64,000 nucleotides of DNA from Dryas octopetala (lineage: Eukaryota > Streptophyta > Magnoliopsida > Rosales > Rosaceae): positions 12,311,896-12,375,895 of the forward strand of contig OY992837.1 of NCBI GenBank assembly GCA_963921425.1, written 5' to 3'. Below the pieces are notes generated by a model. That model saw only the letters and a list, made by a program, of their open reading frames with translations. It did not search any database and was not told the origin of the DNA. The position numbers and the translations under genes were made by a program. Each line of letters opens with the position of its first letter. Position 1 is the first letter of the stretch. Shown piece after piece: positions 12,955-23,502 of the stretch.

Positions 12955-13743
12955 TTATAGAAGTTCATAATGCAACCAGATGTCCTACTAAGTAAGTAAT
13001 TAATAATTTTGGCTTGGAGGTTATTTGACCCCAAAAAAAAAAAAGAACAATTAACAACAACACTCATCAACTAGCAATCGATCTATTCCCAGAAAAAGAT
13101 TCCAAATTTGACTCTCCCATTTCTTAATTAAAAAAAAAAAATACCCTCAAAGAAAAAGAAAAACAATCCTTATTACATCTAAAAGTTATGCCCAAATTTA
13201 AGAATAATTTGAAACCAAAATCTCATTCGACAAGCAAATTGCCCTTAAATTAGGAGTTTAGTTTAATTTTAAGCCGTCGATTTTCCTTTTCTTCTTTTGT
13301 TAATTTGTTTTAGGTTTTTTTTTTTTTTTGAATAATTTTTTTTAAAATTTTAAGATAATGCTATTATGAAAACAAAAATAAGATAAGACAAATTAGGACT
13401 ACACACGGTTTTCTTTAGATTAGATTGAGATAAAAGTTCTCAACGAACTGATTGGATCGGTTTGTCAATCTCTCAATACATAACTGACCAAAAAGTTGGT
13501 CGCTCAGTTAGTTCTAGCGTGGCTCGGGTGGACCAACATTGATCAAACTGTTGGTTTGTTGGTTAGTACCCCCTAAATCTCTAGTGAACAAACATCATGG
13601 TGGAAGAAAATGAAGAAAACAAAAATTGGGAAAGTTTAGAGATATATTTAAATCGAGTACAAAAAAAGGGATCGAGGTTTCAAGTTTAGAAGAAGAGTGA
13701 GACAAAGAGGGGAAGTGACTATAGCGGCTAGGATAAGGTCGAT
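12955..13743. other. Intergenic, AT-rich
   Basis: The first nine bases complete nothing further than the duplication at 12946-12954. The rest is AT-rich with several A/T homopolymers. The stretch 13430-13560 has GGTTTGTC/GACCAAC-like motifs that may be hAT-derived, but no boundary could be set. No gene seen. Confidence 0.4.
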
Positions 13744-14519
13744 CTAGGGCTGGCCCTTATGGGCGAAAATCTAAATTGAGCTCCTAATTTTAGTTGTACA
13801 AAAAAAAATTTGCAAAACAATTCACAATTGACAATTTAGAATTAATGCATTATAATACTTTCATTAACAAAACAATCCAAAATTTAGAATCAATACATTA
13901 TCCTCAATATGAATACATTCAATTATCCTCAAGGATGCGAATAAGTTATGACAAATGAAAAATAGCAGCAACAACACACTCTTTCCATTAGCCTAAATAA
14001 TATCCAAGTTATGAGCTATAACCACCTACAAAAACAAAATAGCAGTAGGGTAATAGTGCCACTAGCAAAACATCACTGAAAATGTCTTCTTCTAACATTT
14101 CTAAAAGCAAAATCATCAATAATAGTTTCAAATTCAAGTTTTTCCAACATATCTCTTTCAATGGGAGAGGGAGAGAGAGACGATGGAAGATTGAGAGAGA
14201 GATCGAGATATGAGAACTAAAGTCAGTATGCAAAGACGTAAAGTTTCAGCCCAAGTGCTCAAAAGAAAAAAGAGAAGGCGTAAAGTCGGTACGCCTTTTT
14301 CCTCTTTCTTTAATTTTTGTTTCTAGACTTTTTTTTTTTACTTAAATCTGAATTCTTTTGGGTCTCCGTTACTTCGTATTGACATTGGGCCTTTGTATTA
14401 ACAATGGGTCAATAACTTTTTTTTTCAATATATATTAATATATGTAATATAAAAATTTGTGGGCCCCCCTTGAAGGTGGGCCCTAGGTAGTCGCACTTCG
14501 TGCCCCCTTTAGGGCCAAC
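13744..14519. mobile_element. Degenerate hAT-like element (CAGGGCYGGCCC ends)
   Basis: The left end TAGGGCTGGCCCTTATGGGC and the right end read on the minus strand, CAGGGTTGGCCCTAAAGGGG, form an inverted repeat typical of Ac/Tip100-like hAT elements. The flanks GTCGATCT and GTCAATCA match at six of eight positions, consistent with an old 8-bp duplication. No transposase remnant recognised. Confidence 0.5.
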
Positions 14520-14524
14520 CCTGG

Positions 14525-15238
14525 TCAATCAGTGCGACAATGGCCAAAGTTTCTAAAATTTATGCAAAGATGACTCAAAAAGTCAAGTTAAAGTGATAGC
14601 AAGAACATCGGGAAGCGAAGAGGTGACATAGAGTCTTTGTGAAGGATCAACAGCCAAGTTTTCTCAAATTGGAGTGAGAAAATGCTAAATGGAGATGAAA
14701 AAAAGTCAAATGAAGATGTACATGTAAGGGTAGAGTCTAATTTGGAGATTTACGACAAATCCTAGCCTTACATGGAGGTCAAGACGGGTTAGAACAGCCC
14801 AGGGGATCAAAACACCATTCTCCTACTTCAATTTGGAATAGAACTCCAATATGACTTAAGAAGTGGCTTGAATCATCTCCAAGTAAGGGTTCAAGTGTTG
14901 AGGTTCACTTCTACAAAGAGTATACTTCTCAGTGACTACAAGTCTAACAAGCTTACAATATTAGGCCAAGAGGTTTCTTCAAACCACTATAAATACCCCA
15001 TCATAAGGTCAAGCGAAGGTGCTCAACAACAACTTCAAACTCATTATTTGGGTTTTATTCAAAAACCTTTTTAACTTGACCGTCGAAGAGCCCTTGGCCA
15101 GCATCACACTTATACCCCTGACCTTCAAGGGTTTTATCGTGTATTTTTTGCAGGTTATTTAGGTCAATTATCAAGGTGACGATTTTATTACAGGATTTCC
15201 TCGTGTCTTCTTTACAAGACTTTTTATAAATTGTGATA
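14525..15238 (+). mobile_element. Probable solo-LTR remnant, Ty3/gypsy-like
   Basis: The segment has the look of a retrotransposon LTR. A promoter-like CACTATAAATACCCC lies near 14983-15000. About 80 bases downstream comes GACCGTCGAAGAGCCCTTGG, and TTTTTTGCAGGTTATTTAGG follows near 15145-15165. This layout recalls LTRs of gypsy/Tat-type elements in dicots. No gag or pol frames adjoin it. The family call is from memory of similar LTRs and is uncertain. Confidence 0.4.
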
Positions 15239-15479
15239 TAAATAACTAGAGATGGGCACGATTCGGAAACCGAACCGTGCGGGGATATCTAGCAATCGAA
15301 ATGCCATTGTTGGAATGCCAAAAACAAACTGATGCAGATGTCAATGAACCCAAAACCGACGGGTTCGGTACGCCGACGACGGTGCAGTTCGATTTCGGTC
15401 AGTACACTGAGATTGGGAGAGAAAGAGACAGTTGTAACGAAGAGAGACAGTCATAACAAACGTAGAGAGAGGGATAGTA

Positions 15480-15480
<1 letters not shown>

Positions 15481-15548
<68 letters not shown>
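15481..15548. repeat. (GA)n microsatellite
   Basis: Nearly uninterrupted GA dinucleotides inside the hAT element. The open frames across it are low-complexity artefacts. Confidence 0.9.
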
Positions 15549-15696
15549 CACATGTGGTTTGCGGCGGCGGAAAACTGAAGAAGAGAAGAAGAATAAGGAA
15601 ATAAGTTTGATAAGTTTAGAGTAACAAAAATCTTAAATAATATTGATGTCTATTTATAGTATAAATATATTTATTGGGACAATAAATTCACAAGAG

Positions 15697-15790
15697 CTTG
15701 GTGGTCCAATGGATTAAGGTGCTTTTTTCTTCTTAGTCTTGTGTTCAAATCATATCCAGGGCATTGAGTTTTGTTTAATGGGATCTTCAA
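15697..15790 (+). repeat. Possible tRNA-derived SINE fragment
   Basis: GGTGGTCCAATGGATTAAGG resembles the A box of a plant tRNA, and GTGTTCAAATC, about 45 bases later, resembles a degenerate B box. The sequence does not fold into a convincing tRNA, so a decayed SINE head is the better reading. Confidence 0.35.
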
Positions 15791-16021
15791 ACCTGTTTAA
15801 TGGGAGCTTCAAACCACCGGCAAACTTGACCAGTTCAATTCGATTTCCTAACCATAGACTCACACAAACAAAATAAAAACCGAATTGAAGTAGTCAGTTC
15901 GATTCGAAACTCGATTTATTGGATAAAATTGTTCAACCCTATAAATAACCACTTCAATACTTTAACCCACAAAGAATTAAATTCTTATGATATAAATAAC
16001 CAGTTAATTACTTTTTTCATA

Positions 16022-16275
16022 GGGCCGGTCCTTAGATTTTAGAAGCCCAAGATGAACTATAAAAATGGGGCCCTCGACCCTCCATCTACATTTACGTGGC
16101 TTTTTTTTTTTTTTTTTTTTTTAAATTGGGCTCTTCTTAGTTTTTGATCTGATAATTTTTACATTATTTAGACTTAATACACTATATAGGGATTCTAAAA
16201 AATTTGAGGCCTTAAAACATTTAGTAATCCGAAATGGTTACTTCACTTGACTCTCCTCAAGTCCGGTCCTGATAC
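16022..16275. repeat. hAT-like relic (GGCCGGTCC ends)
   Basis: The left end TAGGGCCGGTCCTTAG and the right end on the minus strand, CAGGACCGGACTTGAGG, are inverted and resemble the CAGGGCCGG class of hAT ends. No target-site duplication found. Confidence 0.35.
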
Positions 16276-17166
16276 ACGATCTTGATAACATCTTCAATTT
16301 GTTACTCATTTCTTCTTGCATGGTGGCTGTCCAACATCACGGTAGAATTCAAGCTATAGCACATGAAGGTGTTGCGAAATTGTATGGTATATAAGCAACA
16401 TTTTCCTCATATGCTGGAGATGTTATGCCACAGTGCATGACAGTGATCCCTACAAAGATGCTCCTAATCTTGAAAAACTTCCTACTTTTATTTATGGCCA
16501 CATCTGCCACATAGGGGAACAAGTGCGTGGGCATACTTCTAATGGCCTCCATAATTTCCACATTGTCTAACCCAATATGATAAAGTATCTTATTTTGCAT
16601 TCATCAATTAAGTATACTAATTAAACAACTTTCTTAACACAATTCCTCACCGGTTTATTTGGAAAGGACCATAAAAATGAATTATCGGGTCTTAATTAAT
16701 ATTGAGTAAATTGATTAGACTCAATTCATAAAAATTCCAAAATCTATAATCTATGATTTTCATAAATAATTTAATTTGAAAATTTAGTTAAGCAATAAAT
16801 ACATATCTTGATCCATAAGAGTAATCTTAAAGTGAGTCGTAGACGAGCCATTAGTGTAGAAGAAATATGTTTATCTCTCTTAGCCTCTTTGCACACTAAA
16901 ACTCTAACACTTGTCTTTTAGTACACAATAGTTAGAGAGAGGATAAGTTTCCTAGTGTAACTCTAATTCTATTACCACTCATCACGCTAATAAGAAAGAA
17001 AACTACTTCTCTAATTTGTTAATAGGATTTTCAAAAAATATTTAGAAGAACTTTTTTTGGACCCCTAAAAAATGTTGTGTTGACCCCTTTTTAAACAAGA
17101 AAAAACTCACCCGACTTAATTAGCCAGCCACCCTACCCCATCCCACGCCCACGTCCACACCCGACA

Positions 17167-17217
<51 letters not shown>

Positions 17218-17384
17218 TACATTGTCGATGATGGGCATGGAATTGGTTGCCTGGGCCAGGTGTATATGCGGTGTTCATAATTTTTTTTAATTCCTTTGCT
17301 TTTTATTAAGGGTAGAAATTTTTTAGAAAGGAAAATCCTATCTACTTTCTCCATTATTATTCTCATTTCATGGTGTACTTTCAT
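16276..17384. other. Intergenic, no gene
   Basis: AT-rich sequence with a long (CT)n microsatellite at about 17170-17213. A short open frame around 16349-16600 (minus) has no recognisable domain and is probably chance. Confidence 0.45.
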
Positions 17385-17615
17385 AATCGGAATCATTTAT
17401 TTTTTAGATCATTCTTTGAAGATCATCTCTGTAAAAAATCAACTAAATCGGAAATCGTTTGGTCATGTATTCGTCATCAAATAAACAAATGGTAAATCAA
17501 ATTGTTACAAAAACCCTCTGTTTATTTTTTTCACAATTACATAACCAAACGATTTATGATTTGGTTGATTTTTTGCCGAGATGATCTTCATAGAATTATG
17601 ATCTAAAAAATAAAT
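17385..17615. repeat. Foldback repeat, family A copy
   Basis: The left arm contains AAAAATCAACTAAATCGGAA and TCGTTTGGTCATG. The right arm contains ATAACCAAACGATTTATGAT and TTTGGTTGATTTTTTGC. Together they form a hairpin of the recurring family. No duplication resolved. Confidence 0.55.
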
Positions 17616-18189
17616 GGATCCGATGATAAATTTACACTAAAAAATGAAAAATAATAAAGGATAAGGTTCGGTGGAGAAGGTACATTGGAGAATGTGCATC
17701 GCCGGCAGTCAGCGCACTTTGGCGAACTCCTCTATCTCCCTCTCTCACTTTCTCTTTCTCTCTCTTTTGAACCTTCCTTGCTAGACGGAAAGGGAGGCTG
17801 GCGACAATCTTGCCGACCCCCAAATTGGAAGTTTCTGACCTCCGATCTGGGGGCTAGCAAGGTCGCCGCCTCTCTTCCCGTTCGGAAAGGAGGGTGCGAA
17901 AGGGAGAAGAAGAGAAAAAGAAAGAGAAGGAAAAGGAGAAGAAGAAAGAGAAAGAAAGGGGAAGATAAAGAGAGAGAGAGGAGGAGCTCCAGCGACAGCC
18001 TGGGTTGGTTGTGGGTGTGTGTACGTGTGTGTGTGTGTGTTTTTTTTTTTTTGGTGTAGGTATTTTGGAATTTTTGGGGAATTTTTTGAGAAATTTTAAA
18101 ACAAGGTGTGTAGGAGTAAAAGGTGTATAGTGAGAAGGAAATGAGTGTGCAAATAGCAGCACCCATAAAAAAATTTGTAGTTTTTTTTA
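17616..18189. other. Intergenic, purine-rich low complexity
   Basis: A long purine-rich block (about 17890-17985) of GAGAAGAAGA-type sequence is followed by a GT-rich stretch and a T run. The overlapping open frames on both strands are low-complexity products. Confidence 0.5.
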
Positions 18190-18813
18190 GGCATATTATT
18201 CTATTTGCCCCCTGAACATAGTTCAAATTCTCACTTCACCCCCTGACTTTTTTTTTTGTCTCAAGTTACCCCCTGATGTTATATTGCGTGTCTCACTTAA
18301 CCCAATTCCGTCAAATCCATCAATATCTCCAGTTAGAAATGCTTATGTGGCATCCACCTGTGCAAAAAAATTAATTAAATATTATTTTAAAACATTAATA
18401 TCTTAAAAAATTCAAATAAAATTCAAATTTTAATAAAAAATTTAAAAAAAAAAAAAAAAAAAGCAATCGCTTACCCCTACCCTCCCTTCCCGATCGGCAA
18501 CCCATCCACTCTCCCTTCTCGATCGACAACCCATCCACCCCTATACTCCATTTTTTTTTTTTTTTTTATAGAATTTGGAATTTTATTTTAATTTTTTTAA
18601 ATATTAAAATCTTAAAATAATATTTAATTCATTTTTAAGCACACCTGGTCGCCACATCAATACTTTAACAGTGGATATTGACGGATTTGATGGAATCAGA
18701 TTAAGTGAGACACAAAGTGTAACGTCAGGGAGTAATTTAAGACCAAAAAAAAAAAGTCTGGGGGTGAAGTGAGAATTCGAACTATGTTCAGGGGGCAAAT
18801 AGAATAATAAGCC
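18190..18813. mobile_element. Inverted-repeat DNA element (about 624 bp)
   Basis: The left end GGCATATTATTCTATTTGCC and the right end on the minus strand, GGCTTATTATTCTATTTGCC, match closely. Inverted similarity then runs about 250 bp on each side (CCCCTGAACATAGTTC, TCACTTCACCCCC and onward). The centre has C-rich sequence and T runs. The structure fits a long-TIR Mutator-like MITE. The flanks are T-rich and give no clean duplication. Confidence 0.65.
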
Positions 18814-18825
18814 TCTTTTATTATT

Positions 18826-19016
18826 CAATAATGCTAGTTGTCCCATATTTTTTTTCCCACATTTGTATCCCACATGATGTGTCATTACTTTACTGGAAGG
18901 TTATTTCGTTTTTCTTTTTTAGGTTTTATTTTTTAATTTTTAGTGTCCAATGTATGAATGCCACGTAAGATGGTATGAAATTGTGGTATAAAAATGTGGT
19001 AAGTGTAGCATTACTG
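18826..19016. mobile_element. Short Mutator-like MITE (191 bp)
   Basis: A perfect 9-bp direct repeat, TTTATTATT, lies at 18817-18825 and 19017-19025. The ends are CAATAATGCTA and, on the minus strand, CAGTAATGCTA. Inverted similarity continues through CCCACATTTGTATCCCAC versus ACCACATTTTTATACCAC. The left duplication starts four bases past the end of the 18190-18813 element, so the two sit back to back. Confidence 0.75.
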
Positions 19017-19025
19017 TTTATTATT

Positions 19026-19881
19026 ATAACATCGAGTCTCAAATCTAACACTTAATTACATCTTTACCCATCCCTTTGAACATCTGTAGTGGTGAGGTTC
19101 ATTTCAATTTTATTGCAATAAATTGAATTAAAGGTAAAATAATGATTTGAAGTGATAGAGTTCAATTCAAATTGGGGATCAATAGTTCATTTTAGAGATC
19201 ACAAAATTGAACTCTGAAGTAAAATTCATTTTAATAAGCTGACCCACAATGTGAAAAAGTATATCTATATAGCTTCTCTCATGTCGACACATGGATTACA
19301 TTTAAATATTATAGTTATTGATATAAAGCCATTAAACTGCACCACTGCAAGTAACACTACAGTTCAGTTTAATAAATGCTAAAATAGTTCATAAAATTGA
19401 ACTATTGAACAATCAAATTGCTATTACAATGTCACTTGAACTAATTAAAACTCTTGGGCTCCAGAATTCCAAGTTACAGATGAATACTCTGACCAATATT
19501 CAGGACCTACTATTGAGTTTCAATAATTAATTTTCTTATGATTTGGAAATTAAGAAACAAGATTAATTAATTTGCATAATTTTAGTAGCGTTTATATATG
19601 TAGTTCTAACGGAACGAATTGATCATGTGAAGATTATGCTCCTGTAGTATTGAGTACTATTTACACTCAAACCCATTAATTTTTCCGATATATACAAGAA
19701 TTCAAATTAACATCCTCATTCCCTTTGACCTTCTTTGTATTTTTTTTTTTTTTAAATCAGTAAAAACAAAGTCAAACAATCAGTGAATCAGGTCCTAAAT
19801 TAGCCAATCATAATGGGACAGAAAATAATCCAAAAACAATGGAACATCTGTGTATGAACATCAGTCCAAGATATCACAGTT
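19026..19881. other. Intergenic, no gene seen
   Basis: AT-rich with some internal inverted similarity (TTGAACTMTTGAAC-like motifs around 19200-19400), possibly another eroded MITE. No coding sequence recognised. Confidence 0.4.
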
Positions 19882-20225
19882 ATCATCGAGAGAAATCTCA
19901 CATTGAAAATGTGAGGGTCTTGCTATTAGCTTATAAGGGTTTGGACTACTTCTTCCATTGTCAATTATTTTTGAGTTGGATGCTCTAATTCTATCATGGT
20001 ATCATAGCAGGTTATTCACGTGATGCGCCTAACGGCCACACGTGCTCCTACATCATCCAATATAAATTGTCCACATGTTAAGCTTAAATGACGCCACACA
20101 TGTAGGAGCATGTTGAGAAAGATCTCACGTTGAAGATGTGAGGGACTTACTAATGACTTATAAGAGTTTGAAATACTCTTTTTATTACCAATTAATTTTG
20201 AATTGGATGCCTGATACAGCATCCA
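19882..20225 (+). mobile_element. TRIM-like mini retrotransposon
   Basis: Two diverged direct repeats (about 19882-19996 and 20111-20225) share TCTCACRTTGAARATGTGAG, then CTTATAAGRGTTTG, then GAGTTGGATGC or GAATTGGATGC. Immediately after the first copy is TGGTATCATAGCAGG (19997-20011), close to the usual initiator-Met primer-binding site TGGTATCAGAGC. Short LTRs, such a site and a tiny non-coding interior fit a terminal-repeat retrotransposon in miniature. Confidence 0.55.
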
Positions 20226-20717
20226 AGAAAAAGTTGACAAAACACAATTGGACGTAAAAGTTTTAAATTTCATAGCTAGGAAGTGGGAGACGACAAGCGT
20301 GGCACTTAGTCCTGCACTACAAAACTTTGTTTAATTTATATATTAATACAACCTATACAATCTACATGCACGCACGCACGCACCAATTTAACCACAGAAA
20401 AGAAAGATACCAAGCTAAAAGGTCGATCTCTTTTTCATAGCCATCAAATAAATAAACCCAACACTAAATAATAAATACACACAGCTCAGACACCAGAGCA
20501 AATTAGCTAGCGACCACCTTTTTCTAATGCATATATCATGTGAATGATATCAAGTCTAAGTATCCACTATATATATATATAAATATATCATCAAGAGCAA
20601 GATACAAAAATAAATCACATGGTCGATCTCTTACATTTTAAAAGTTGTTGTAAATTACAAAAAAGTGATCACTAAGCATTCACCTTTTTGATATGTTTTT
20701 TTTTCTTTTTCAATAAT
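20226..20717. other. Spacer downstream of MIZ1-like gene
   Basis: AT-rich sequence that should include the 3' untranslated region of the minus-strand gene ending at 20718. No other gene seen. Confidence 0.45.
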
Positions 20718-21569
20718 TCATACTCTAAGCAAAAAAATACTAAGCTCAGGGCCTCCATTACCATCCGGGTTCAACATGTAAAAGGCCTCCGAGTCACGAC
20801 TCCCCACAACTCGTTCAAACCTAGCCCTCATGTAAAGCAACTCACCTTCCGACGACCCACTATCCTTTTTGCTGTCATCCACCACCGGAATCACTCCCGC
20901 TCCAACCGACACGCTCCGGACAGTGCTCAGCACGTGCCAGTCGGACTCCCCGCACGTGCGGGAAGTGGCGTACCCACATTTCCTCCCATTGCAGTACATG
21001 GTCCACGTGGGCTCCTGAAACAGTTTTCGGCCGTGCTGCATGTTAGTAGCACGGCCGGAAACCTGACGATGCCTTTCGGACTCAAGCGCAATGCGGACGA
21101 GTCCGGAAGACATTTCCTTGACAAGGGAGCTAGTAGACATGGCGAGCTCAAGAAGCAAGACAGGCTCGGACTGGGGATCGAGCTGGACTGCGAAGCTGAC
21201 GTGGCCACGGCGGTGGCCGAAGAGGGTGCCGGTGACTTTGCGGCCGAGGGAAGGGGTGACGGAGAGGTGGGAGGGAATGGCGAGCCACTTGCAGGTTGGG
21301 AGGAGGGAGGGGAAGGAGAGGAGGCCGAGGAAAGAGCGGAGGAGAGAGGAGAGCTTTATTTGGGTTTTGGACAGGTGGTGGAAGGAGATTGGTGAGTGTT
21401 TCGGAATCAAGAGGTTGTTGGAAACGTCATCGTTTTGGTTTTGGTGGTGATGATGGTGAGGTGGGAGAGTTATTGATGATGAGGATCTGAAATGGTTTGA
21501 AGGGATGATCTTTCTTGTGCTTCTTGGGGTGGAGCTGCTTCTTTGGAGGTTGAGGTCTTGGTGTTTCAT
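20718..21569 (-). CDS. MIZU-KUSSEI 1-like protein (DUF617)
   Basis: A single open frame of 283 aa from the ATG at 21569 (the frame opens three codons earlier at a GTG, so this ATG is the first usable start). The N-terminal 110 residues are low-complexity, with Ser/Thr-rich stretches and a His run near 38-42. From about 112 to the end is a DUF617/MIZ1 domain: GTLFGHRRGHVSFAVQ, LLLELA, LVKEMSSGLVRIALE, TMYCNGRKCGYA and DWHVLSTVRSVSVGAGVIP. Arabidopsis MIZ1 is needed for root hydrotropism and associates with the ER membrane; that role is inferred by family only, and family members vary in function. The lack of introns is typical of the family. A (CT)n tract on the sense strand lies about 20-50 bases upstream of the start. 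Confidence 0.92.
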   Translation of the reverse strand: MKHQDLNLQRSSSTPRSTRKIIPSNHFRSSSSITLPPHHHHHQNQNDDVSNNLLIPKHSPISFHHLSKTQIKLSSLLRSFLGLLSFPSLLPTCKWLAIPSHLSVTPSLGRKVTGTLFGHRRGHVSFAVQLDPQSEPVLLLELAMSTSSLVKEMSSGLVRIALESERHRQVSGRATNMQHGRKLFQEPTWTMYCNGRKCGYATSRTCGESDWHVLSTVRSVSVGAGVIPVVDDSKKDSGSSEGELLYMRARFERVVGSRDSEAFYMLNPDGNGGPELSIFLLRV

Positions 21570-21584
21570 GGTGTGCACAAAATT

Positions 21585-21588
<4 letters not shown>

Positions 21589-21619
<31 letters not shown>
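21589..21619 (-). repeat. (CT)n tract in leader of MIZ1-like gene
   Basis: (AG)n on the plus strand, hence (CT)n on the gene's sense strand, ending about 20 bases upstream of the ATG. Such pyrimidine tracts are frequent in plant leaders. Confidence 0.85.
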
Positions 21620-21623
<4 letters not shown>

Positions 21624-22012
21624 TGGGTTTGTTTGATTGAATCTTAATTTGCAGAAAGAGAGAGGGGGCGTGGTGTTGTTTTTGGGAAAGAGATGGAATT
21701 AAAGCGGCCGACAAGTGATGATAGTGTTCGGAGGTGGTGAATATAAAGGGGGGCTATGGAGGCTTGTGGTGATGATGATCATTTTGTGGACTTTTTATAT
21801 TGTGTGCTTAAGGCCTTATATGGTCCTACAAACGACCATCACTTTTAGCGACCTGCGTTTTTTCTTTTGGTTTTTATTTTTATTATTATTTTGGTTTCAG
21901 ACTTTCTGTCATGCATCAATTTTTTAATTAAATTTTGTTTACCTAATAATGCGACCATTTTTTATTTTAGAAATTAAGATTAAATATTAAGTGGGAATGT
22001 CTTTTTCTACAA
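21620..22012. other. Upstream region of MIZ1-like gene
   Basis: Presumed promoter region, with purine-rich sequence near the gene and T-rich sequence farther out. No firm TATA element assigned and no other gene seen. Confidence 0.4.
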
Positions 22013-22590
22013 AAGAGAAAAGAGAGCTTCTATTCATACCCAACATCCTTTTTATTTTACTCAACAAAATTTTTATTCCTGAATGGACAATTATGTCCTA
22101 TGAATCTATGATGAAATGACCATTAAGGACAAATGTAACTTAAAAAAAAAAAAAAAAAAACTTTTTTTTCTTTCTATACCCAACATCATATCTTCATCTT
22201 CATCTTCAACCTCTTCCATAACCAAACTTCAATCCTAACCAAATTTTGGACCTCATATCATCAAATCAAGTGTTTTAACTCGAATGGATGGTCAAATCCT
22301 TATTTTCGAGGCTCCAAATAAGGTATGTATGCCAATTTTTTGCATTTTTTTGTGGGGTATTAAAAGCTTCAGCAAATACGGGTTCGTGCCTCGTTTTGTG
22401 AACTAGCACTTAATACGATGCTATTATTCGGCCGTTATCCACCACATGTTGACAACTTATTCGGATGATCGACACCCACCGAATTTCACATTCAATGGGT
22501 ACCTACCTTATAAGGTTATATTGTTCAACTGCCTTGAACCGAATATTGGGTTACAATTCGATTGCTATCCACCGAATACTAGGAGCATAA

Positions 22591-22801
22591 CTCTCTTTAA
22601 CAATGGCCTCAGCTGTGGAGCCTGCTTCGAAATCAAGTGCGTGCGACGACGACCCCAAATGGTGCAATCCAAGCAAGCCCTCCATCTTCATCACCACTAC
22701 CAACTTCTGCCCTCCGAACTTCCAGCCCAGCGACGACGACGACTAGTGCAACCCTCCCTGCACCCACTTCGACCTCGCTATGCCCATGTTCCTCAATATC
22801 T
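22591..22801 (+). pseudogene. Alpha-expansin exon fragment, frameshifted
   Basis: One frame reads LFNNGLSCGACFEIKC, the conserved alpha-expansin segment around the catalytic-like Cys cluster. After a frame change near 22640 the match continues as DDPKWCNPSKPSIFITTTNF then CPPNF, and after an in-frame TAG near 22743 as CNPP and HFDLAMPMFLNI. This covers the middle of the double-psi beta-barrel domain only. There is no signal peptide, no HFD-to-C-terminal remainder and no second domain. With a frameshift and a stop it cannot make expansin. It lies within the Pack-MULE-like element, which probably captured it. Identity as expansin is firm; the route of capture is inferred. Confidence 0.85.
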
Positions 22802-22895
22802 CAAATCTTAATGGGTAAGAAAAAAAATGGTTGTGATTCATTCTTATTCTTAATTAAGGTATGATGGTAATTGCAGTTAGGTATAATAAGAAAAT

Positions 22896-23262
22896 GGGTT
22901 AAATACAAAAATGGTCCACGAACTTTACACTCATTCTTAATTTGATCCACTAACTGTAAAAAGTATCAATTTGGTCCATGAATTTTTCAAGTTGTACCAA
23001 AGCAGTACAAACGTTAACTTCAATCCAAAATTAACGGAATTGATCACATGAAAATGTGATGATAGAACTAAAATGCTCCTGAAAATGTGATCACTTGCTA
23101 TATGCACATGACCAATTTCCGTTAAATTTTTTGATGAAAGTTAATGTTTGTACTGATTTGGTACAACTTAAAAAGTTCGTGAACCAAATTGATACTTTTT
23201 ATAATTAGTGGACCAAATTGAGATGCACTGTAAAGTTTATGAACTATTTTTATATTTAACCT
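22896..23262. mobile_element. Mutator-like MITE (367 bp), nested
   Basis: A perfect 9-bp direct repeat, TAAGAAAAT, lies at 22887-22895 and 23263-23271. The ends are GGGTTAAATAC and, on the minus strand, AGGTTAAATAT, followed by long inverted similarity (AAAAATGGTCCACGAACTTT versus AAAAATAGTTCATAAACTTT). It is inserted within the larger 22022-23349 element. Confidence 0.87.
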
Positions 23263-23502
23263 TAAGAAAATAGTGTTTTAGAAAGCTGTAGCTGGGTAAA
23301 TTAAAAAGATTGGGTAAAATAATAATAAAATTAAGTTGGGTATGCTCTTAAGCGAAAAACTTAGGTGGAAAAGCCTCTTGCCATCTCATATTGCTGAGTG
23401 GCACAACTATCCACTTAAAATTCGACACATATTTAACTTTAATTGCCATTTTTATTCTCTATTCTCTTAACTAAATTTGTAATTTTTTTTCCTTAAAGTT
23501 TT

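Larger units (their letters stand above)
15247..15941. mobile_element. Non-autonomous hAT element (695 bp)
   Basis: Flanked by a perfect 8-bp direct repeat, TAAATAAC, at 15239-15246 and 15942-15949. The left end is TAGAGATGGGCACGATTCGG. The right end on the minus strand is TAGGGTTGAACAATTTTATC, sharing the TAGRGWTG start. Subterminal CGGTTCG/TTCGATT motifs resemble those of the 3915-5654 element. It contains a (GA)n microsatellite (about 15481-15548) and a tRNA-like segment (about 15697-15775). No transposase frame. Confidence 0.82.
22022..23349. mobile_element. Probable Pack-MULE carrying an expansin fragment
   Basis: Flanked by 9-bp near-repeats AAGAGAAAA (22013-22021) and AAGCGAAAA (23350-23358), identical at eight of nine positions. 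The left end GAGAGCTTCTATTCATACCC and the right end on the minus strand, AAGAGCATACCCAACTTAAT, align with a short gap. Inverted similarity continues through ATTTTAC and CAAYAAA/CCAATCTTTTT. Inside are leader-like DNA (about 22180-22330), a broken alpha-expansin exon (22591-22800) and a nested MITE with its own duplication (22896-23262). The combination of TIR, 9-bp duplication and host-gene piece fits a Pack-MULE. Confidence 0.62.

Noticed and set aside
15697..15775. Possible functional tRNA gene
   Set aside because: A-box-like and weak B-box-like motifs are present, but the arms do not pair into a cloverleaf, so a SINE remnant is more likely.
17685..18226. Overlapping frames of up to 164 codons
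   Set aside because: Produced by purine-rich and GT-rich simple sequence on both strands; no domain and no splice support.
20688..21450. Plus-strand frames over the MIZ1-like gene
   Set aside because: Antisense shadows of the well-supported DUF617 coding sequence.
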